From assembly GCF_000019965.1 (NCBI RefSeq), contig NC_010571.1, positions 1,798,001 to 1,862,000 on the forward strand: DNA of 64,000 bases. The letters are read 5' to 3'. The position numbers were made by a program, and so were the translations under genes. The stretch's first letter is position 1, and each line of letters starts with the position of its first letter. This stretch comes from Opitutus terrae PB90-1 (lineage in GTDB: Bacteria > Verrucomicrobiota > Verrucomicrobiia > Opitutales > Opitutaceae). The notes under the pieces were generated by a model that saw only the letters and a list, made by a program, of their open reading frames with translations, searched no databases and was not told the DNA's origin. Of the stretch, positions 50,135-59,633 are shown piece after piece.

Positions 50135-51412
50135 TTACGGAATCCGCAGCGTGGCGCCGATTGGGAGCACGTTCTCGTTCTGGATCACGTCGCGGTTGGC
50201 GTTGAGGATCTCGTCCCAGCGATTGGCGGTGCCGTAGTAGGTGCGGGAAAGTTTGGCGAGGTTGTCGCCGGCGACGACGACGTGCGTGCGCGGCTGGGCC
50301 GCTGCAGGGGCCGGGGCAGGCGTGGTGGCCGGCGGTGGCGTGGCGCCGGGGCGGGCCGGAGAGGCGAGGGTCGAACCCGGGGGCGGGCCGAGCACCGCGA
50401 TCCGGGTTTTGAGCTGCGCGTTCTCGGCGGCGAGCGCGGCGGATTGCGCCTGCGTCTGGCGGAGTTCGTCGAACAGCGCGGAAATTTGCGCGGCGGATTC
50501 GGCGGCGGCCTTCGCGGCGGCGGTGCGGGCTTCTTCGGCGCCGCGGGCGGCCTCGGCCTTCGCGAGATCGGAATCGCGTTCCAGGAGGGAATAGCTGCGC
50601 AGGACGGTGTTCAGCTTGTCCTCGGTTTCCGCGAGCTGCTGCGCAAGATCCGGCGGCGGGGGCGGAGCGGAGGCGAGCCGCGTTTCCAATTCGGCGTTCT
50701 TGCGGCGCAGTTCCTCGACTTCGGCGGCAACGGCGGACTGGCTGAGCCCGGCGGATTTCAACTGGTCGTTCTCGGTCTGCAGCTGCGTGAAACTGCGGAG
50801 CGCGGCCTCGAGCTTCGTTTCGGTTTCGGCGAGCTTGGCGGTGAGTTCAGGCGAGGCCGCAGCGGGTTGCTGGCGAAGTTTTTCGATTTCCGCGGCGAGC
50901 TGGTTGCGTTCTTCGACCGCTTTTTGCAGCTGCGCCTTCTCGGCTTCCGCCGCCGCAAGCCGGGCGTCGACCTCGGCTTTTTCTTTGCGGAGCTGTTCCA
51001 GTTGCGCCTGCAGCGCCGTTGCCTGCGCCCCGGCGTCGTCGGCGCGCTTCTTTTCGGATTCCTGCGCGGCTTGGTGCGCGGAAGCTTCGTTCAGCCGGGC
51101 CTGGCTCTGCTGCAGTTCGGTCGAGCTGCGAGCGAGCTTCGCGCGGAGCGCGGCCAGTTCCTGCGCGGTTTCCTGGAGGGACGATTCGCCCTGCGCTTTC
51201 GCGCGGGTGGCGGCGGCGAGTTCGGACTGCAGCCGCTGGTTTTCGGCGCGCAGTTCGGCTACCTGGCGCTCGAGATCGGGGTTCGCCGGCTCAGGCGCGC
51301 GTTCGATCACCACCGGGGCAGAGGCGCCGGACGCGGTTTCCCCGGCGGCGGGCAGAGACAAAGCCAAAGCGAGACTGCACGAAAGCGCGGCAAATCGGAG
51401 CGGGGTGGTCAT
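50135..51412 (-). CDS. Exported coiled-coil protein with C-terminal LysM
   Basis: This is a 425-residue protein with a signal peptide (LSCSLALALSLPAAGE). Residues 50-330 are one long coiled coil with repeats of the type LAETETKLEAALRSFTQLQ and LAETEDKLNTVLRSYSLLE. A LysM closes it (THVVVAGDNLAKLSRTYYG). It is a tandem relative of the preceding lipoprotein (50 percent-like pattern, not measured). A TATAAT promoter lies about 125 bases upstream. Confidence 0.85.
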   Translation of the reverse strand: MTTPLRFAALSCSLALALSLPAAGETASGASAPVVIERAPEPANPDLERQVAELRAENQRLQSELAAATRAKAQGESSLQETAQELAALRAKLARSSTELQQSQARLNEASAHQAAQESEKKRADDAGAQATALQAQLEQLRKEKAEVDARLAAAEAEKAQLQKAVEERNQLAAEIEKLRQQPAAASPELTAKLAETETKLEAALRSFTQLQTENDQLKSAGLSQSAVAAEVEELRRKNAELETRLASAPPPPPDLAQQLAETEDKLNTVLRSYSLLERDSDLAKAEAARGAEEARTAAAKAAAESAAQISALFDELRQTQAQSAALAAENAQLKTRIAVLGPPPGSTLASPARPGATPPPATTPAPAPAAAQPRTHVVVAGDNLAKLSRTYYGTANRWDEILNANRDVIQNENVLPIGATLRIP

Positions 51413-51716
51413 GACGAGGGCAGGAGGGTAAAGGGTTTCCTTTTCGACACAATCCGCGAGTGAGAGTGCGATCGGGCCAGGGGATTTTGTCTTGGCGGCT
51501 GGGCGCAACCTGCGTCGCACAGGCGCCCGGACCGTGAAATTATAGAGGATTACGGAAGAAAGTTAAGGCAGTCGGGTAGGGCGCGCGGTCCGCGCCGAAA
51601 GCACCTATGGCCATCGCCCGGCCTCGCCGTCCCCCTTCGGTTCGGTCTCGGTGGTAGCGAAGATCACGCTGCGGAGGGCCGTCGACCGGCAGGGTGCCCA
51701 TGACAGGAGCAGAACG
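51413..51716. other. Intergenic region before the LysM gene
   Basis: No gene is seen. A promoter reading leftward is at 51539-51566 (separate entry). glpK ends at the right edge. Confidence 0.6.
51539..51566 (-). promoter_or_regulatory. Sigma-70-like promoter for the LysM gene at 50135
   Basis: On the minus strand TTAACT (51566-51561), a 16-base spacer and a perfect TATAAT (51544-51539) lie in an AT-rich patch. Distance to the start codon is about 125 bases. Confidence 0.5.
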
Positions 51717-53213
51717 CTACGCCCAAGCCTTGGCGCGCTCCACGGCGCGGCGCCAGTCCACTTGCAGTCGTGCCATGGCCCCGCGCGGCGCCTGTGGCGT
51801 GAACGTGCGCTGTCGCGCCCAACGCTGCGCGAGTTGGCTGCGATCGCGCCAAAAGCCGACGGCCAGTCCCGCGAGGTAGGCGGCGCCGAGGGCGGTGGTC
51901 TCGGTGACCTGCGGGCGGATCACCGGCACGCGCAGCAGATCGCTTTGAAATTGCAGCAAAGCATCGTTGACGGTTGCACCGCCGTCGACGCGGAGCTCCC
52001 GCAGCTTGCGGCCGGAGTCCGCCTGCATGGCGCCGAGCAGATCGGCGCTTTGATACGCAATGCTCTCGATCGCGGCGCGGGCGAGGTGGGCGGCGGTCGT
52101 GCCGCGGGTCAGCCCCAGGATCGCGCCGCGCGCGGCGGGATCCCAATGCGGCGCGCCGAGTCCGGCGAAGGCGGGGACCACATACACGCCGCCGTTGTCC
52201 ACGGCGCGGGCGGCGAGCGATTCGATGTCGCTCGAGCGGGCGATCAGCCCGAGTCCGTCGCGCAGCCACTGTACCACGGCGCCGCCGATGAACACGCTGC
52301 CTTCGAGCGCATATTCGAGCGGCGCTTGCGGACCGAGCTTCCAGGCGATCGTGGTGAGCAGTTGATGACGCGAGGCGATGGGCTGAGTGCCGGTGTGCTG
52401 GAGCAGGAAGCAGCCCGTGCCATAAGTGTTCTTGGCCATGCCGGGGCGGAAACAGGCCTGGCCGAAGAGTGCCGCCTGCTGATCGCCGGCCATGCCGGCG
52501 ACGGGCACGCCGCGCAGTGCCGGCAGCGCGCTGATTTCGCCCAACACCTCGCTGGTCGCGCGGACTTCCGGCAGCACTTCGCGCGGAATCCGCAGCAACC
52601 CGAGCAGCTCGTCGTCCCAAGCGCCGGTGCGGAGATTCAGCAGCAGCGTGCGCGAGGCGTTCGAGACCTCGGTCGCGTGCACGCGGCCGCCGGTCAGTTG
52701 CCAGAGCAACCAGGTATCCACGGTGCCGAACGCGAGCTCGCCGCGGTTGGCCCGGCGCCGCGCGCCGGGCACGTGGTCGAGCAGCCAGCGAAGTTTCGTG
52801 CCGGAGAAATACGGATCGAGGACCAGCCCGGTGCGTTTGCGAAACAACGGGCCGAGCCCGCGGGCCGCGAGCCGCGCGCAGAAATCGGCGGTGCGCCGAT
52901 CCTGCCACACGATCGCGGGCGCGACAGGTTCACCCGTGCGGCGGTCCCACAGCAGCGTGGTTTCGCGCTGATTGGTGAGCCCGACGGCGGCGAGATCGGC
53001 GGCGGTGAGGTTGGCCTCGGCGACCGCGGCGAGCGCGACGCGGCGCGTGGTTTCCCACAGATCGCGCGGGTCGTGCTCGACCCATCCGGCGCGCGGGAAA
53101 TGTTGCGGGAATTCCTGCTGGGCGGTGGCGCGCGCGCGGCCGGCGTGATCGAACACGATCGCGCGCGTCGACGTGGTGCCCTGGTCCAGCGCGAGGATGA
53201 ATTCGGCGCTCAT
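51717..53213 (-). CDS. glpK: Glycerol kinase
   Basis: This is a 498-residue FGGY kinase, the usual length. [16 protein letters not shown] is the ATP/glycerol start motif; [21 protein letters not shown] and [10 protein letters not shown] follow, and [19 protein letters not shown] is the second signature. It phosphorylates glycerol to glycerol-3-phosphate. No glpF or glpD is adjacent. The start at 53213 (MSAEFILAL) fits the family. Confidence 0.97.
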   Translation of the reverse strand: MSAEFILALDQGTTSTRAIVFDHAGRARATAQQEFPQHFPRAGWVEHDPRDLWETTRRVALAAVAEANLTAADLAAVGLTNQRETTLLWDRRTGEPVAPAIVWQDRRTADFCARLAARGLGPLFRKRTGLVLDPYFSGTKLRWLLDHVPGARRRANRGELAFGTVDTWLLWQLTGGRVHATEVSNASRTLLLNLRTGAWDDELLGLLRIPREVLPEVRATSEVLGEISALPALRGVPVAGMAGDQQAALFGQACFRPGMAKNTYGTGCFLLQHTGTQPIASRHQLLTTIAWKLGPQAPLEYALEGSVFIGGAVVQWLRDGLGLIARSSDIESLAARAVDNGGVYVVPAFAGLGAPHWDPAARGAILGLTRGTTAAHLARAAIESIAYQSADLLGAMQADSGRKLRELRVDGGATVNDALLQFQSDLLRVPVIRPQVTETTALGAAYLAGLAVGFWRDRSQLAQRWARQRTFTPQAPRGAMARLQVDWRRAVERAKAWA

Positions 53214-53410
53214 GGGGTAGGGGCACGCTGGGTGGGCGGAGCAGCGGTCGCAAGTTTGCATCTACCTGCGCTGGCCGGGGGAGGCCATCGCCGCAGAGCG
53301 AGCGCAATGTGTCCGGGGCGCTCCAAATCAGCAGGTTCCGACGCACTCCGCGGCTCCGAAAGGTGAAACCTTGCCCAGAGCGTCATGTCTCCCAAACTGT
53401 TTTTTCCGCC

Positions 53411-54112
53411 ATGAAGACCTTGACCGCCCTGATGCTCGCGCTGCTTACGCTCGCGCCGATTCGTGCGCAGACGCTGCGACCGGAAGCGGTGAACGGTGCC
53501 GTGCTCGGCGGCATCGCCGGCGCGGTGATCGGTCACAACAGCGGTGATCTGCGGCACAACGCCTGGCGCGGCGCAGCCTATGGCGCCGGCGCGGGACTGC
53601 TGCTCGGACATCTGGCCGGCGAGGCCAACGCGCGCTACGCCGGCACGCAGGTGCCGGTGCCGGATTATCCGCGCACGTATGTGTATCGCGAGGCGCCCGG
53701 CTACTACGGTCAGCCAGTGTATCGGAGCTATGGCGGCACGTATTACAACGACGCGGACTACGACACGGGCTATGCGGCGCGGCCGGATTACCGCGGCAGC
53801 GGACTCGTGCTCGGCGCGCTTGCCGGTGCGATCATCGGCCACAACAGCGGCGATCTGCGGCACAACGGCTGGCGCGGCGCCGCCTACGGTGCAGGACTCG
53901 GCTACGTGCTGGGCTCGATCGCCGAGCACAACGCACGGCGGCGCGAAGCCGCGGCGGCGATGGAGACGGTGAGTGTGCCCGCGCAGACCGTGCCGACCGG
54001 CGAGCCGGCGGCAGTTCAGCCGGCCGGGAGCTCGGTTGAAACGATTCCGGTAACCGCACCCGCGAAGCCATCGTCGATGTCGTCGGCCAACGAGCTGTTC
54101 GGCCGCCGCTGA
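53411..54112 (+). CDS. Exported glycine-zipper protein with duplicated module
   Basis: This is a 233-residue protein with a signal peptide (ends PIRAQ). It has two copies of one module: AVIGHNSGDLRHNAWRGAAY at about residues 38-57 and AIIGHNSGDLRHNGWRGAAY at about 140-159, each flanked by Gly-rich helices. The Tyr/Pro-rich link between them is about 60 residues. Glycine zippers pack or oligomerise in membranes. Function is unknown. Confidence 0.75.
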   Translation: MKTLTALMLALLTLAPIRAQTLRPEAVNGAVLGGIAGAVIGHNSGDLRHNAWRGAAYGAGAGLLLGHLAGEANARYAGTQVPVPDYPRTYVYREAPGYYGQPVYRSYGGTYYNDADYDTGYAARPDYRGSGLVLGALAGAIIGHNSGDLRHNGWRGAAYGAGLGYVLGSIAEHNARRREAAAAMETVSVPAQTVPTGEPAAVQPAGSSVETIPVTAPAKPSSMSSANELFGRR

Positions 54113-54206
54113 ATTTCACGGCACCGCGCGCGTCCGACGCGTGTCTGCCCCGCTCCCTCTTCCCAGGCTTTTTCCCGATTTTTCCCCGACTTTTTCCTGA
54201 CAAACC

Positions 54207-54842
54207 ATGACTACGCTACTCCCCTCCCGCTTCACGACGCTCGCCATCGCGTTGACCTCCGCGCTCCTGGGCGGCTGCGCCTCGCAGGGCGTGAAGAATC
54301 CCACCGGCGTGCCCGTGACCGAGATGCGCGCCGACGAGCGCGGCTTCGTCGCCGGGACCGGCGTCGAGTCCCAGGATCTCGTGGCGGTGACCGACAAGAT
54401 GGCCCGCAGCATCCTGGCGATTCCGGAGATCTCGCGCGCGCAAACAGCGCCGCGGATCGTCCTTGATCCGGTGGTGAACGACACGCGTTTCCCGCTGAAC
54501 AAGGACATCTTCAACGACCGAATCCGGATCGAGCTGAACAAGAACGCGCAGGGGCGCGTGCGTTTCCTCGCGCGGGATCGGATGGCGACGCTCGAGCGCG
54601 AGCGCGAGTTGAAGCAGAGCGGCCAGGTGACCGCGAGCGCAGATCCGAGCGTCACCGAATTTCGCGGCGCGGACTATTTTCTGACCGGCAAGCTGTCCGG
54701 GATGGCGACGCGGACGAGCGCCGGCACGAGCGACTACGTGCTCTACAGTTTCCAGCTGATCGACGCGCGGACGAGTGAGATCGTCTGGGAGGATTCCGCC
54801 GAGATCAAGAAGCAGGGCCTCGAAGACGCGGCCTATCGGTAA
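54207..54842 (+). CDS. lpoB: Penicillin-binding protein activator, LpoB-like lipoprotein
   Basis: This is a 211-residue lipoprotein (lipobox LLGGC, then ASQG). The core matches LpoB: DLVAVTDKMARSIL, PRIVLDPVVNDTRFPLN, FRGADYFLTGKLSGMA and YVLYSFQLIDARTSEIVWED. LpoB is an outer-membrane lipoprotein that reaches through peptidoglycan to activate PBP1B. The upstream leader is pyrimidine-rich. First gene of a lipoprotein operon. Confidence 0.88.
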   Translation: MTTLLPSRFTTLAIALTSALLGGCASQGVKNPTGVPVTEMRADERGFVAGTGVESQDLVAVTDKMARSILAIPEISRAQTAPRIVLDPVVNDTRFPLNKDIFNDRIRIELNKNAQGRVRFLARDRMATLERERELKQSGQVTASADPSVTEFRGADYFLTGKLSGMATRTSAGTSDYVLYSFQLIDARTSEIVWEDSAEIKKQGLEDAAYR

Positions 54843-54904
54843 TCGTGCAAGCCAATCGCGCGCCTGGGCGCGCCACGATCATGACGGGGCCGCGGGAGCT
54901 CGAG

Positions 54905-56137
54905 ATGGGCCGGACGGGTCCGCGGCCGAGCAACTTTTCTAGTTCGGCGAGTGGCTCTCGGCGGCTGGCCTTGGTGCTCTCCGCGAGCGTGCTATTCGCC
55001 GGCGGTTGCGCCACGGCACCGCAGCGAGCGGCGTTCGTGCCGACGGGCGATCCGATCGTCGACGGCAACGCCCGGCTCGCGACCGCGAAGCCGCAGGACC
55101 GCGTGATGTGGGATTACCGCATCGCGGCCTCGGCGTTGCGTCTCGGCAATTTCGAGGAGGCGCGCGCGAAGCTCGACGACGCGATCCTCAACATTGGTGG
55201 CATCATTGCGAACTCGGCGGACGCGAGGCGTGCCCGCAGCCTGTTTTCGGCCGAAAGCGCGAAGACGTTCATCGGCGAGCCGTATGAACGCGTGATGGCG
55301 TATTACTACCGCGGCATCCTTTACTGGAACGAGGGCCAGCCGGACAACGCCCGCGCGTGCTTCCGCACCGGCCAGTTCATCGACAGCGATGCCGGCGAGG
55401 GCTATCGCAGCGATTATGTGCTGCTGGACTATCTGGAGGGACTCGTTTCCGCGAAGCTATCGGGCGATGGCAGCGATGCGTTCAAGCGTGCGCAGGCCAA
55501 CGCCAAAGGGCGGACACTCCCGGAGTACGACCGTCAGGCCAACGTGCTGATCTTCGCCGAGTATGGCCAGGGCCCGCGCAAATACCAAGGCGGCGAATAC
55601 GGTGAGCAGTTGCGCTTCATGGTCCACGAATCCGCGGCGCACTCGGCGACGCTGACGATCGATGGTCGCACCGTGCCGCTGCCGCCTTACGACGACCTCA
55701 ATTACCAGGCGACGACCCGCGGTGGCCGGGTCATGGACCACATCCTGGGCAACAAGGCGGTGTTCAAGTCCACCACGAACACCGTCGGCGACGTGGCGTT
55801 GATCGGCTCGGTCATCGCCGCGGACAACATCCGCCGCTACGACGGCACGAAGAGCCGCGACGCCGAGAACGCCGCGATCGCCTTGGGCGCGATCGGGCTG
55901 ATCGGCAAGATCGCCGCTGCGGCCACGACGCCCAACGCCGACGTGCGCATGTGGGACAACCTCCCGCAGCGTTTGAGCTTTGCGGCGCTGCGGCTGCCGG
56001 CGGGTGCCTACGAAGGATCGGTGCAGTTCTTCGATGCCGGCGGTAAGGAACTTCCAGCCTCCACCCGGCAGGTCAGCATTAATGTCAGTGACCCGTCGCG
56101 AGATACCGTGATTTTTCTGAGTGAACTTAAGCGCTGA
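54905..56137 (+). CDS. COG3014-like lipoprotein
   Basis: This is a 410-residue lipoprotein (lipobox LFAGGC). The first half has tetratricopeptide-like helices (ALRLGNFEEARAKLDDAI, YYYRGILYWNEGQPDNARACF); the second half is of mixed fold with a glycine-rich segment (AIALGAIGLIGKIAAAA). The arrangement beside lpoB and a YcfL-like gene is seen in other bacteria, suggesting cell-wall function. GGGAG six bases before the ATG at 54905 decided the start over GTG 54845 and ATG 54881. Confidence 0.75.
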   Translation: MGRTGPRPSNFSSSASGSRRLALVLSASVLFAGGCATAPQRAAFVPTGDPIVDGNARLATAKPQDRVMWDYRIAASALRLGNFEEARAKLDDAILNIGGIIANSADARRARSLFSAESAKTFIGEPYERVMAYYYRGILYWNEGQPDNARACFRTGQFIDSDAGEGYRSDYVLLDYLEGLVSAKLSGDGSDAFKRAQANAKGRTLPEYDRQANVLIFAEYGQGPRKYQGGEYGEQLRFMVHESAAHSATLTIDGRTVPLPPYDDLNYQATTRGGRVMDHILGNKAVFKSTTNTVGDVALIGSVIAADNIRRYDGTKSRDAENAAIALGAIGLIGKIAAAATTPNADVRMWDNLPQRLSFAALRLPAGAYEGSVQFFDAGGKELPASTRQVSINVSDPSRDTVIFLSELKR

Positions 56138-56172
56138 CCCGCAGTCTCACCGCTACTACACCGTTTCTGACT

Positions 56173-56598
56173 ATGAACACCTCGCACCGCTCGTCCGTCC
56201 GCGTCGCCGCCGTCGCCACACTTCTGCTACTCGCCGGATGCGCCACGGAGCCCGGGCCTTTCACGCCGCAGGATACCACGAAGTACACCGTGGAGAACAC
56301 CGAGAAGTTCGTCCTGCTCGACAAGCCGACGCAATATTCCGTCACCTGCACGGGCCTGCAGGAAAACACGCTGCCCGACGGCCGGCTCGAGGTGGTGGCG
56401 AACGTGAAGAACCGCGAGAACCGCCGGATCCAGGTCCAGATCAACTGCGTGTTCAAGGATGCGCAGGGCTTCACCACCGGCGACGAGACGCCTTTCCAGA
56501 ATCTGATCCTCGCGGAGAACGCGACCGAGACGGTGCGGTTCACCGCGATGAACGCTCTGGCGAAACGCTACACCATCCGCGTCCGCCAGGCCCGGTGA
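56173..56598 (+). CDS. YcfL/DUF1425-like lipoprotein
   Basis: This is a 141-residue lipoprotein (LLLLAGC). The remainder is a small beta-sandwich-like domain with YSVTCTGLQENTLPDGRLEV and TVRFTAMNALAKRYTIRVRQ. In E. coli ycfL sits next to lpoB, as here. Role unknown. Confidence 0.75.
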   Translation: MNTSHRSSVRVAAVATLLLLAGCATEPGPFTPQDTTKYTVENTEKFVLLDKPTQYSVTCTGLQENTLPDGRLEVVANVKNRENRRIQVQINCVFKDAQGFTTGDETPFQNLILAENATETVRFTAMNALAKRYTIRVRQAR

Positions 56599-56658
56599 AG
56601 CGCGCAGTCGACGATCTAGGGCCTAGAGTCGGAAACACCCGCGGCACGTAAAACCCCT

Positions 56659-56690
56659 GCTCTCAGCTCTAGACTCTCAGCTCTCAGCTA
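56659..56690. repeat. AGCTCTCAG-type repeat, copy 3
   Basis: GCTCTCAGCTCTAGACTC and TCAGCTCTCAGCT repeat the unit seen at 10362 and 37330. It lies just before the ATG at 56701. Confidence 0.6.
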
Positions 56691-56700
56691 AACTGACACC

Positions 56701-57609
56701 ATGAAAACTCGCGTCCTGCTCTTGCTGCCGCTGACCTCGCTGCTCGCTTCGCAGCTGTTTTCGCAACCTCAGCCCACGCCTGAACCGCCGGTGCCGGTGA
56801 CGCAGGCGCAGCCCCCGACCAACCATCTTTCGTTGCTCACGCCGCCGCAGGGCGAGAACCAGCGACTCTACGGCTCGCGCCAGGCGACGCTGATTGCGCC
56901 CGAAGCTGCGCGGCAGGTCTCGGAGCGTTTTCGCGCGGCGTACGGCCAGGCCGCTTCGCCGCGGATCGTCATCTACGTCAACCGCGCGCTGGCCGACACC
57001 GACTCCGGGCTGAAGCTCACCGGCCGGACGGAGAAGATCTACGAGAGCACCAACTCCGGCAAGGACGGCGAGCCAGCCAAGAGCAATGATCGCTCCACCG
57101 AAAACACCTACGCGGCGACGGACGCGGCGAAGCCGACGCTGGCGGATCAGCAGACCGTGCGGGAGGTCGAGCGGCTGTTCGGCCGCGTGTTCCGCAACGC
57201 CGGCGCGAGGCTGGCCGACGCCCGCGCGGCGGCCGCGCTGCTCGGCGAGCAGACCGACCTTCGGCTCGGCGGCGAGCAGGCGGCGCAGGAGCGGGCGGCA
57301 CTCAAGCAGGTCGCGGACATCGCGGTGGAGATTCTGATTTCGAGCCGCGACCTCACCGTTGCCCGGGTGTCGGGTGACGCGACCTACAAGGTGCCGGACA
57401 TCCAGGCGACCGCGATCCGACTGAGCGACGCGGCGATTCTCGGTCAGGCGGCCGCTAGCGAGGTGCTCGGTCAGGGTTCGTCGGCGGGGCAGGTCGTGCA
57501 ATATTTCGGCGTGCCGGATATCACGGAAGCCACGGCGTTCGTGTTGATGGAGGACATGTTGACGGACAAGCCCGCGCCGGCGGCGCTTCCCCCGACGGAG
57601 ACAAAGTAA
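56701..57609 (+). CDS. Exported protein of unknown function
   Basis: This is a 302-residue protein with a signal peptide (ends ASQLFSQ) and a Pro-rich linker. A folded part follows with SERFRAAYGQAASPRIVIYVNRALAD and VEILISSRDLTVARVSGDATYK. The IVIYVNRALA and ISSRD stretches are reminiscent of CsgG/LpoB-like TolB-N folds. That is a weak impression, and I do not assign a family. It follows the lipoprotein operon on the same strand. Confidence 0.65.
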   Translation: MKTRVLLLLPLTSLLASQLFSQPQPTPEPPVPVTQAQPPTNHLSLLTPPQGENQRLYGSRQATLIAPEAARQVSERFRAAYGQAASPRIVIYVNRALADTDSGLKLTGRTEKIYESTNSGKDGEPAKSNDRSTENTYAATDAAKPTLADQQTVREVERLFGRVFRNAGARLADARAAAALLGEQTDLRLGGEQAAQERAALKQVADIAVEILISSRDLTVARVSGDATYKVPDIQATAIRLSDAAILGQAAASEVLGQGSSAGQVVQYFGVPDITEATAFVLMEDMLTDKPAPAALPPTETK

Positions 57610-57615
57610 TTCTCC

Positions 57616-57697
57616 GTAGGGCCGCCGTTCACCGGCGGCCGGGATTGACGGGCGAGCGACGAACGCGCTCACGGCCGGCGGCGAGCGCCGGCCCTAC
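57616..57697. repeat. 82-base GTAGGG ... CCCTAC element, full copy 1
   Basis: Two hairpins (GTAGGGCCGCCG...CCGGCGGCC and CGGCCGGCGG...CGCCGGCCCTAC) in inverted order form a bounded element. The other full copy is at 63903-63983 and a half copy at 20389. Confidence 0.7.
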
Positions 57698-57835
57698 CCC
57701 GGCCCGGCGAGTACGCATCGCGAACGCGGGTGCACTTAGCTGTGAAACACGGACAGCGCTGTGCCGGTGATCTAGGTCACGGCCGTATTTTCAGACGTGA
57801 GCCGCGCGACGAGGCGCGTCAGCCTGTCTGTTCCC

Positions 57836-59191
57836 ATGCAACCGATCCTGCGCGAGATCCGGCCGACGCTGCTGCTGGCCTTCCCGATCATCCTCGGGCA
57901 GCTCAGCCAGATGCTGATCGGGATCACGGATAACGCGATGATCGGCCGGATCGGCACGGTGCCGCTCGCCGCCGCAGCGTTCACGCATGGCGTCTTCGGC
58001 GTGTTTTATGTGACCGGCCTGGGCCTGCTGATGGGCGTGGGCGTACTGGCGGCGCGCGATGCGGGCGCGGGGCAGCTCGCGAGCTGCGCGGCGTGGCTGC
58101 GGCAAGGTCGCGCATTGGCCCTCGTGGTCGGGGGCGGCGCGTTCGGGGCCCTCGCCATCGCGTCCACGCAGCTGCATCGGTTCGGTCAACCGCCGGAAGT
58201 GGTGGCGATCGTGCGGCCGTTCTTTCTGTTGATTTCACTGTCGCTGGTGCCGGTACTGTTTTTCCAGGTGCAGCGGCAGTTCGCGGAATCGCTCGGCCGG
58301 CCGTGGGTACCGATGGTGATCATGCTCGGCGACGTCGTCGTGAACGCCTGGCTCAACTGGCTGCTGATCTGGGGACACTGGGGCCTGCCGGCGCTCGGCT
58401 TGTTCGGCTCGGGCTTGGCGACGCTGCTGGCGCGTACGTTCGCCGTGGGCGCGATCGCACTGTGGATCCGGCGCGCGGCGACCTTCAAGCCGGTGCGGAC
58501 TGCGCCGCCTCTGCGCTGGACCCGGCAGCGCTGGCGCGCGTTGCTCGGCATCGGCGTCCCGACGGCGGGCAGCTTGCTGTTCGAGTCGGGCGCGTTTGCG
58601 GCCGCGGCGTTGATGATGGGCTGGCTCGGCGCCACCGCGTTGGCGGCGCATCAAATCGCGCTGAGCTGCGCGGCTTCGACGTTCATGTTTCCGCTGGGGC
58701 TTTCGATGGCCGTGAGCCTGCGGCTGAGTCGCTCGCTGGGCGAAGGCGAGCGCACAATCCTGCGGCCGATCTGGCTCGGCGCGCTGGGAGTCTCGACGCT
58801 GCTGATGGCGACGTTTGCGGCGGTGTTCGTCGTGGCCGGCGGGCTCCTCGCGCGGGGCTTCACGACCGATCCGGCGGTCATCTCAGTGGCGGCGCAACTG
58901 CTGATCGTCGCGGCCTTTTTCCAAGTATTCGACGGCGCGCAGGTCGTCGGCGCGGGCGCGTTGCGTGGGCTCACCGACGTGAAGCTGCCGACGCTGATTA
59001 CGTTCTGTGCCTACTGGGTCCTCGCGCTGCCCGGCGCGTATCTGCTCGGCGTGCGCGGAGGTTTTGGACCGACGGGGATATGGACGGCCCTGGCGCTTGG
59101 GCTCGGCTGCGCGGCGTTGCTACTGGCGCTGCGGTTTCACCTGCTGACGGCGGGGACAGCGGCGAGCGGGGCGCTGCGAGGCCGGAACTGA
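57836..59191 (+). CDS. MATE-family multidrug/toxin exporter
   Basis: This is a 451-residue protein with twelve membrane segments. Typical NorM-like marks are FPIILGQLSQMLIGITDNAMIGRIG at the start and GIGVPTAGSLLFESGAFAAAALMMGWLG at the second half. It exchanges Na+ or H+ for cationic compounds. The ATG at 57836 was used. Confidence 0.92.
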   Translation: MQPILREIRPTLLLAFPIILGQLSQMLIGITDNAMIGRIGTVPLAAAAFTHGVFGVFYVTGLGLLMGVGVLAARDAGAGQLASCAAWLRQGRALALVVGGGAFGALAIASTQLHRFGQPPEVVAIVRPFFLLISLSLVPVLFFQVQRQFAESLGRPWVPMVIMLGDVVVNAWLNWLLIWGHWGLPALGLFGSGLATLLARTFAVGAIALWIRRAATFKPVRTAPPLRWTRQRWRALLGIGVPTAGSLLFESGAFAAAALMMGWLGATALAAHQIALSCAASTFMFPLGLSMAVSLRLSRSLGEGERTILRPIWLGALGVSTLLMATFAAVFVVAGGLLARGFTTDPAVISVAAQLLIVAAFFQVFDGAQVVGAGALRGLTDVKLPTLITFCAYWVLALPGAYLLGVRGGFGPTGIWTALALGLGCAALLLALRFHLLTAGTAASGALRGRN

Positions 59192-59252
59192 CAGCCGGGA
59201 AAGTGGGAAGGCTGCAGCGGACCGAGCGGTCGGGACGACCGCGTTCCTGGCG

Positions 59253-59525
59253 TCAATCGAGGGACGACAACTTGGCTTTCAGCTGGGCGAGATCGAGGCC
59301 TTCGATCTGCACGAGCTTCTGCCGCGAGGTGTCGCCGCGCAACACGCTGACGGCGCGACGCGGCAAGCCGAGTTCGTCGGCGAGAAACTCGCAGAGCTCT
59401 TCATTGGCGCGGCCTTCGAGCGGCGGTGCGTGCACCTTCACCTTCAAGGCATCGCCGAGCCAGCCGACGATCTGGTTTCGCGGTGCGTTGGGAATGGCTT
59501 TGATCGCGATGGTGCAGGAGGACAT
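59253..59525 (-). CDS. DUF167 (YggU-like) protein
   Basis: This is a 90-residue protein with the complete DUF167 pattern: IKAIPNAPRNQIVGW, LKVKVHAPPLEGRANEELCEFLADELG and VSVLRGDTSRQKLVQIEG. Function of the family is unknown. Confidence 0.92.
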   Translation of the reverse strand: MSSCTIAIKAIPNAPRNQIVGWLGDALKVKVHAPPLEGRANEELCEFLADELGLPRRAVSVLRGDTSRQKLVQIEGLDLAQLKAKLSSLD

Positions 59526-59633
59526 CCAGCCCGAACCTGGCTCAAGCCTGCGGCGCGGGCAACGCTGACGATTGCGTGAAGCGCGATGGCGAGCGAAGCC
59601 CTCAACCGAAGAATCGCGGAGATGGAGGAACCG

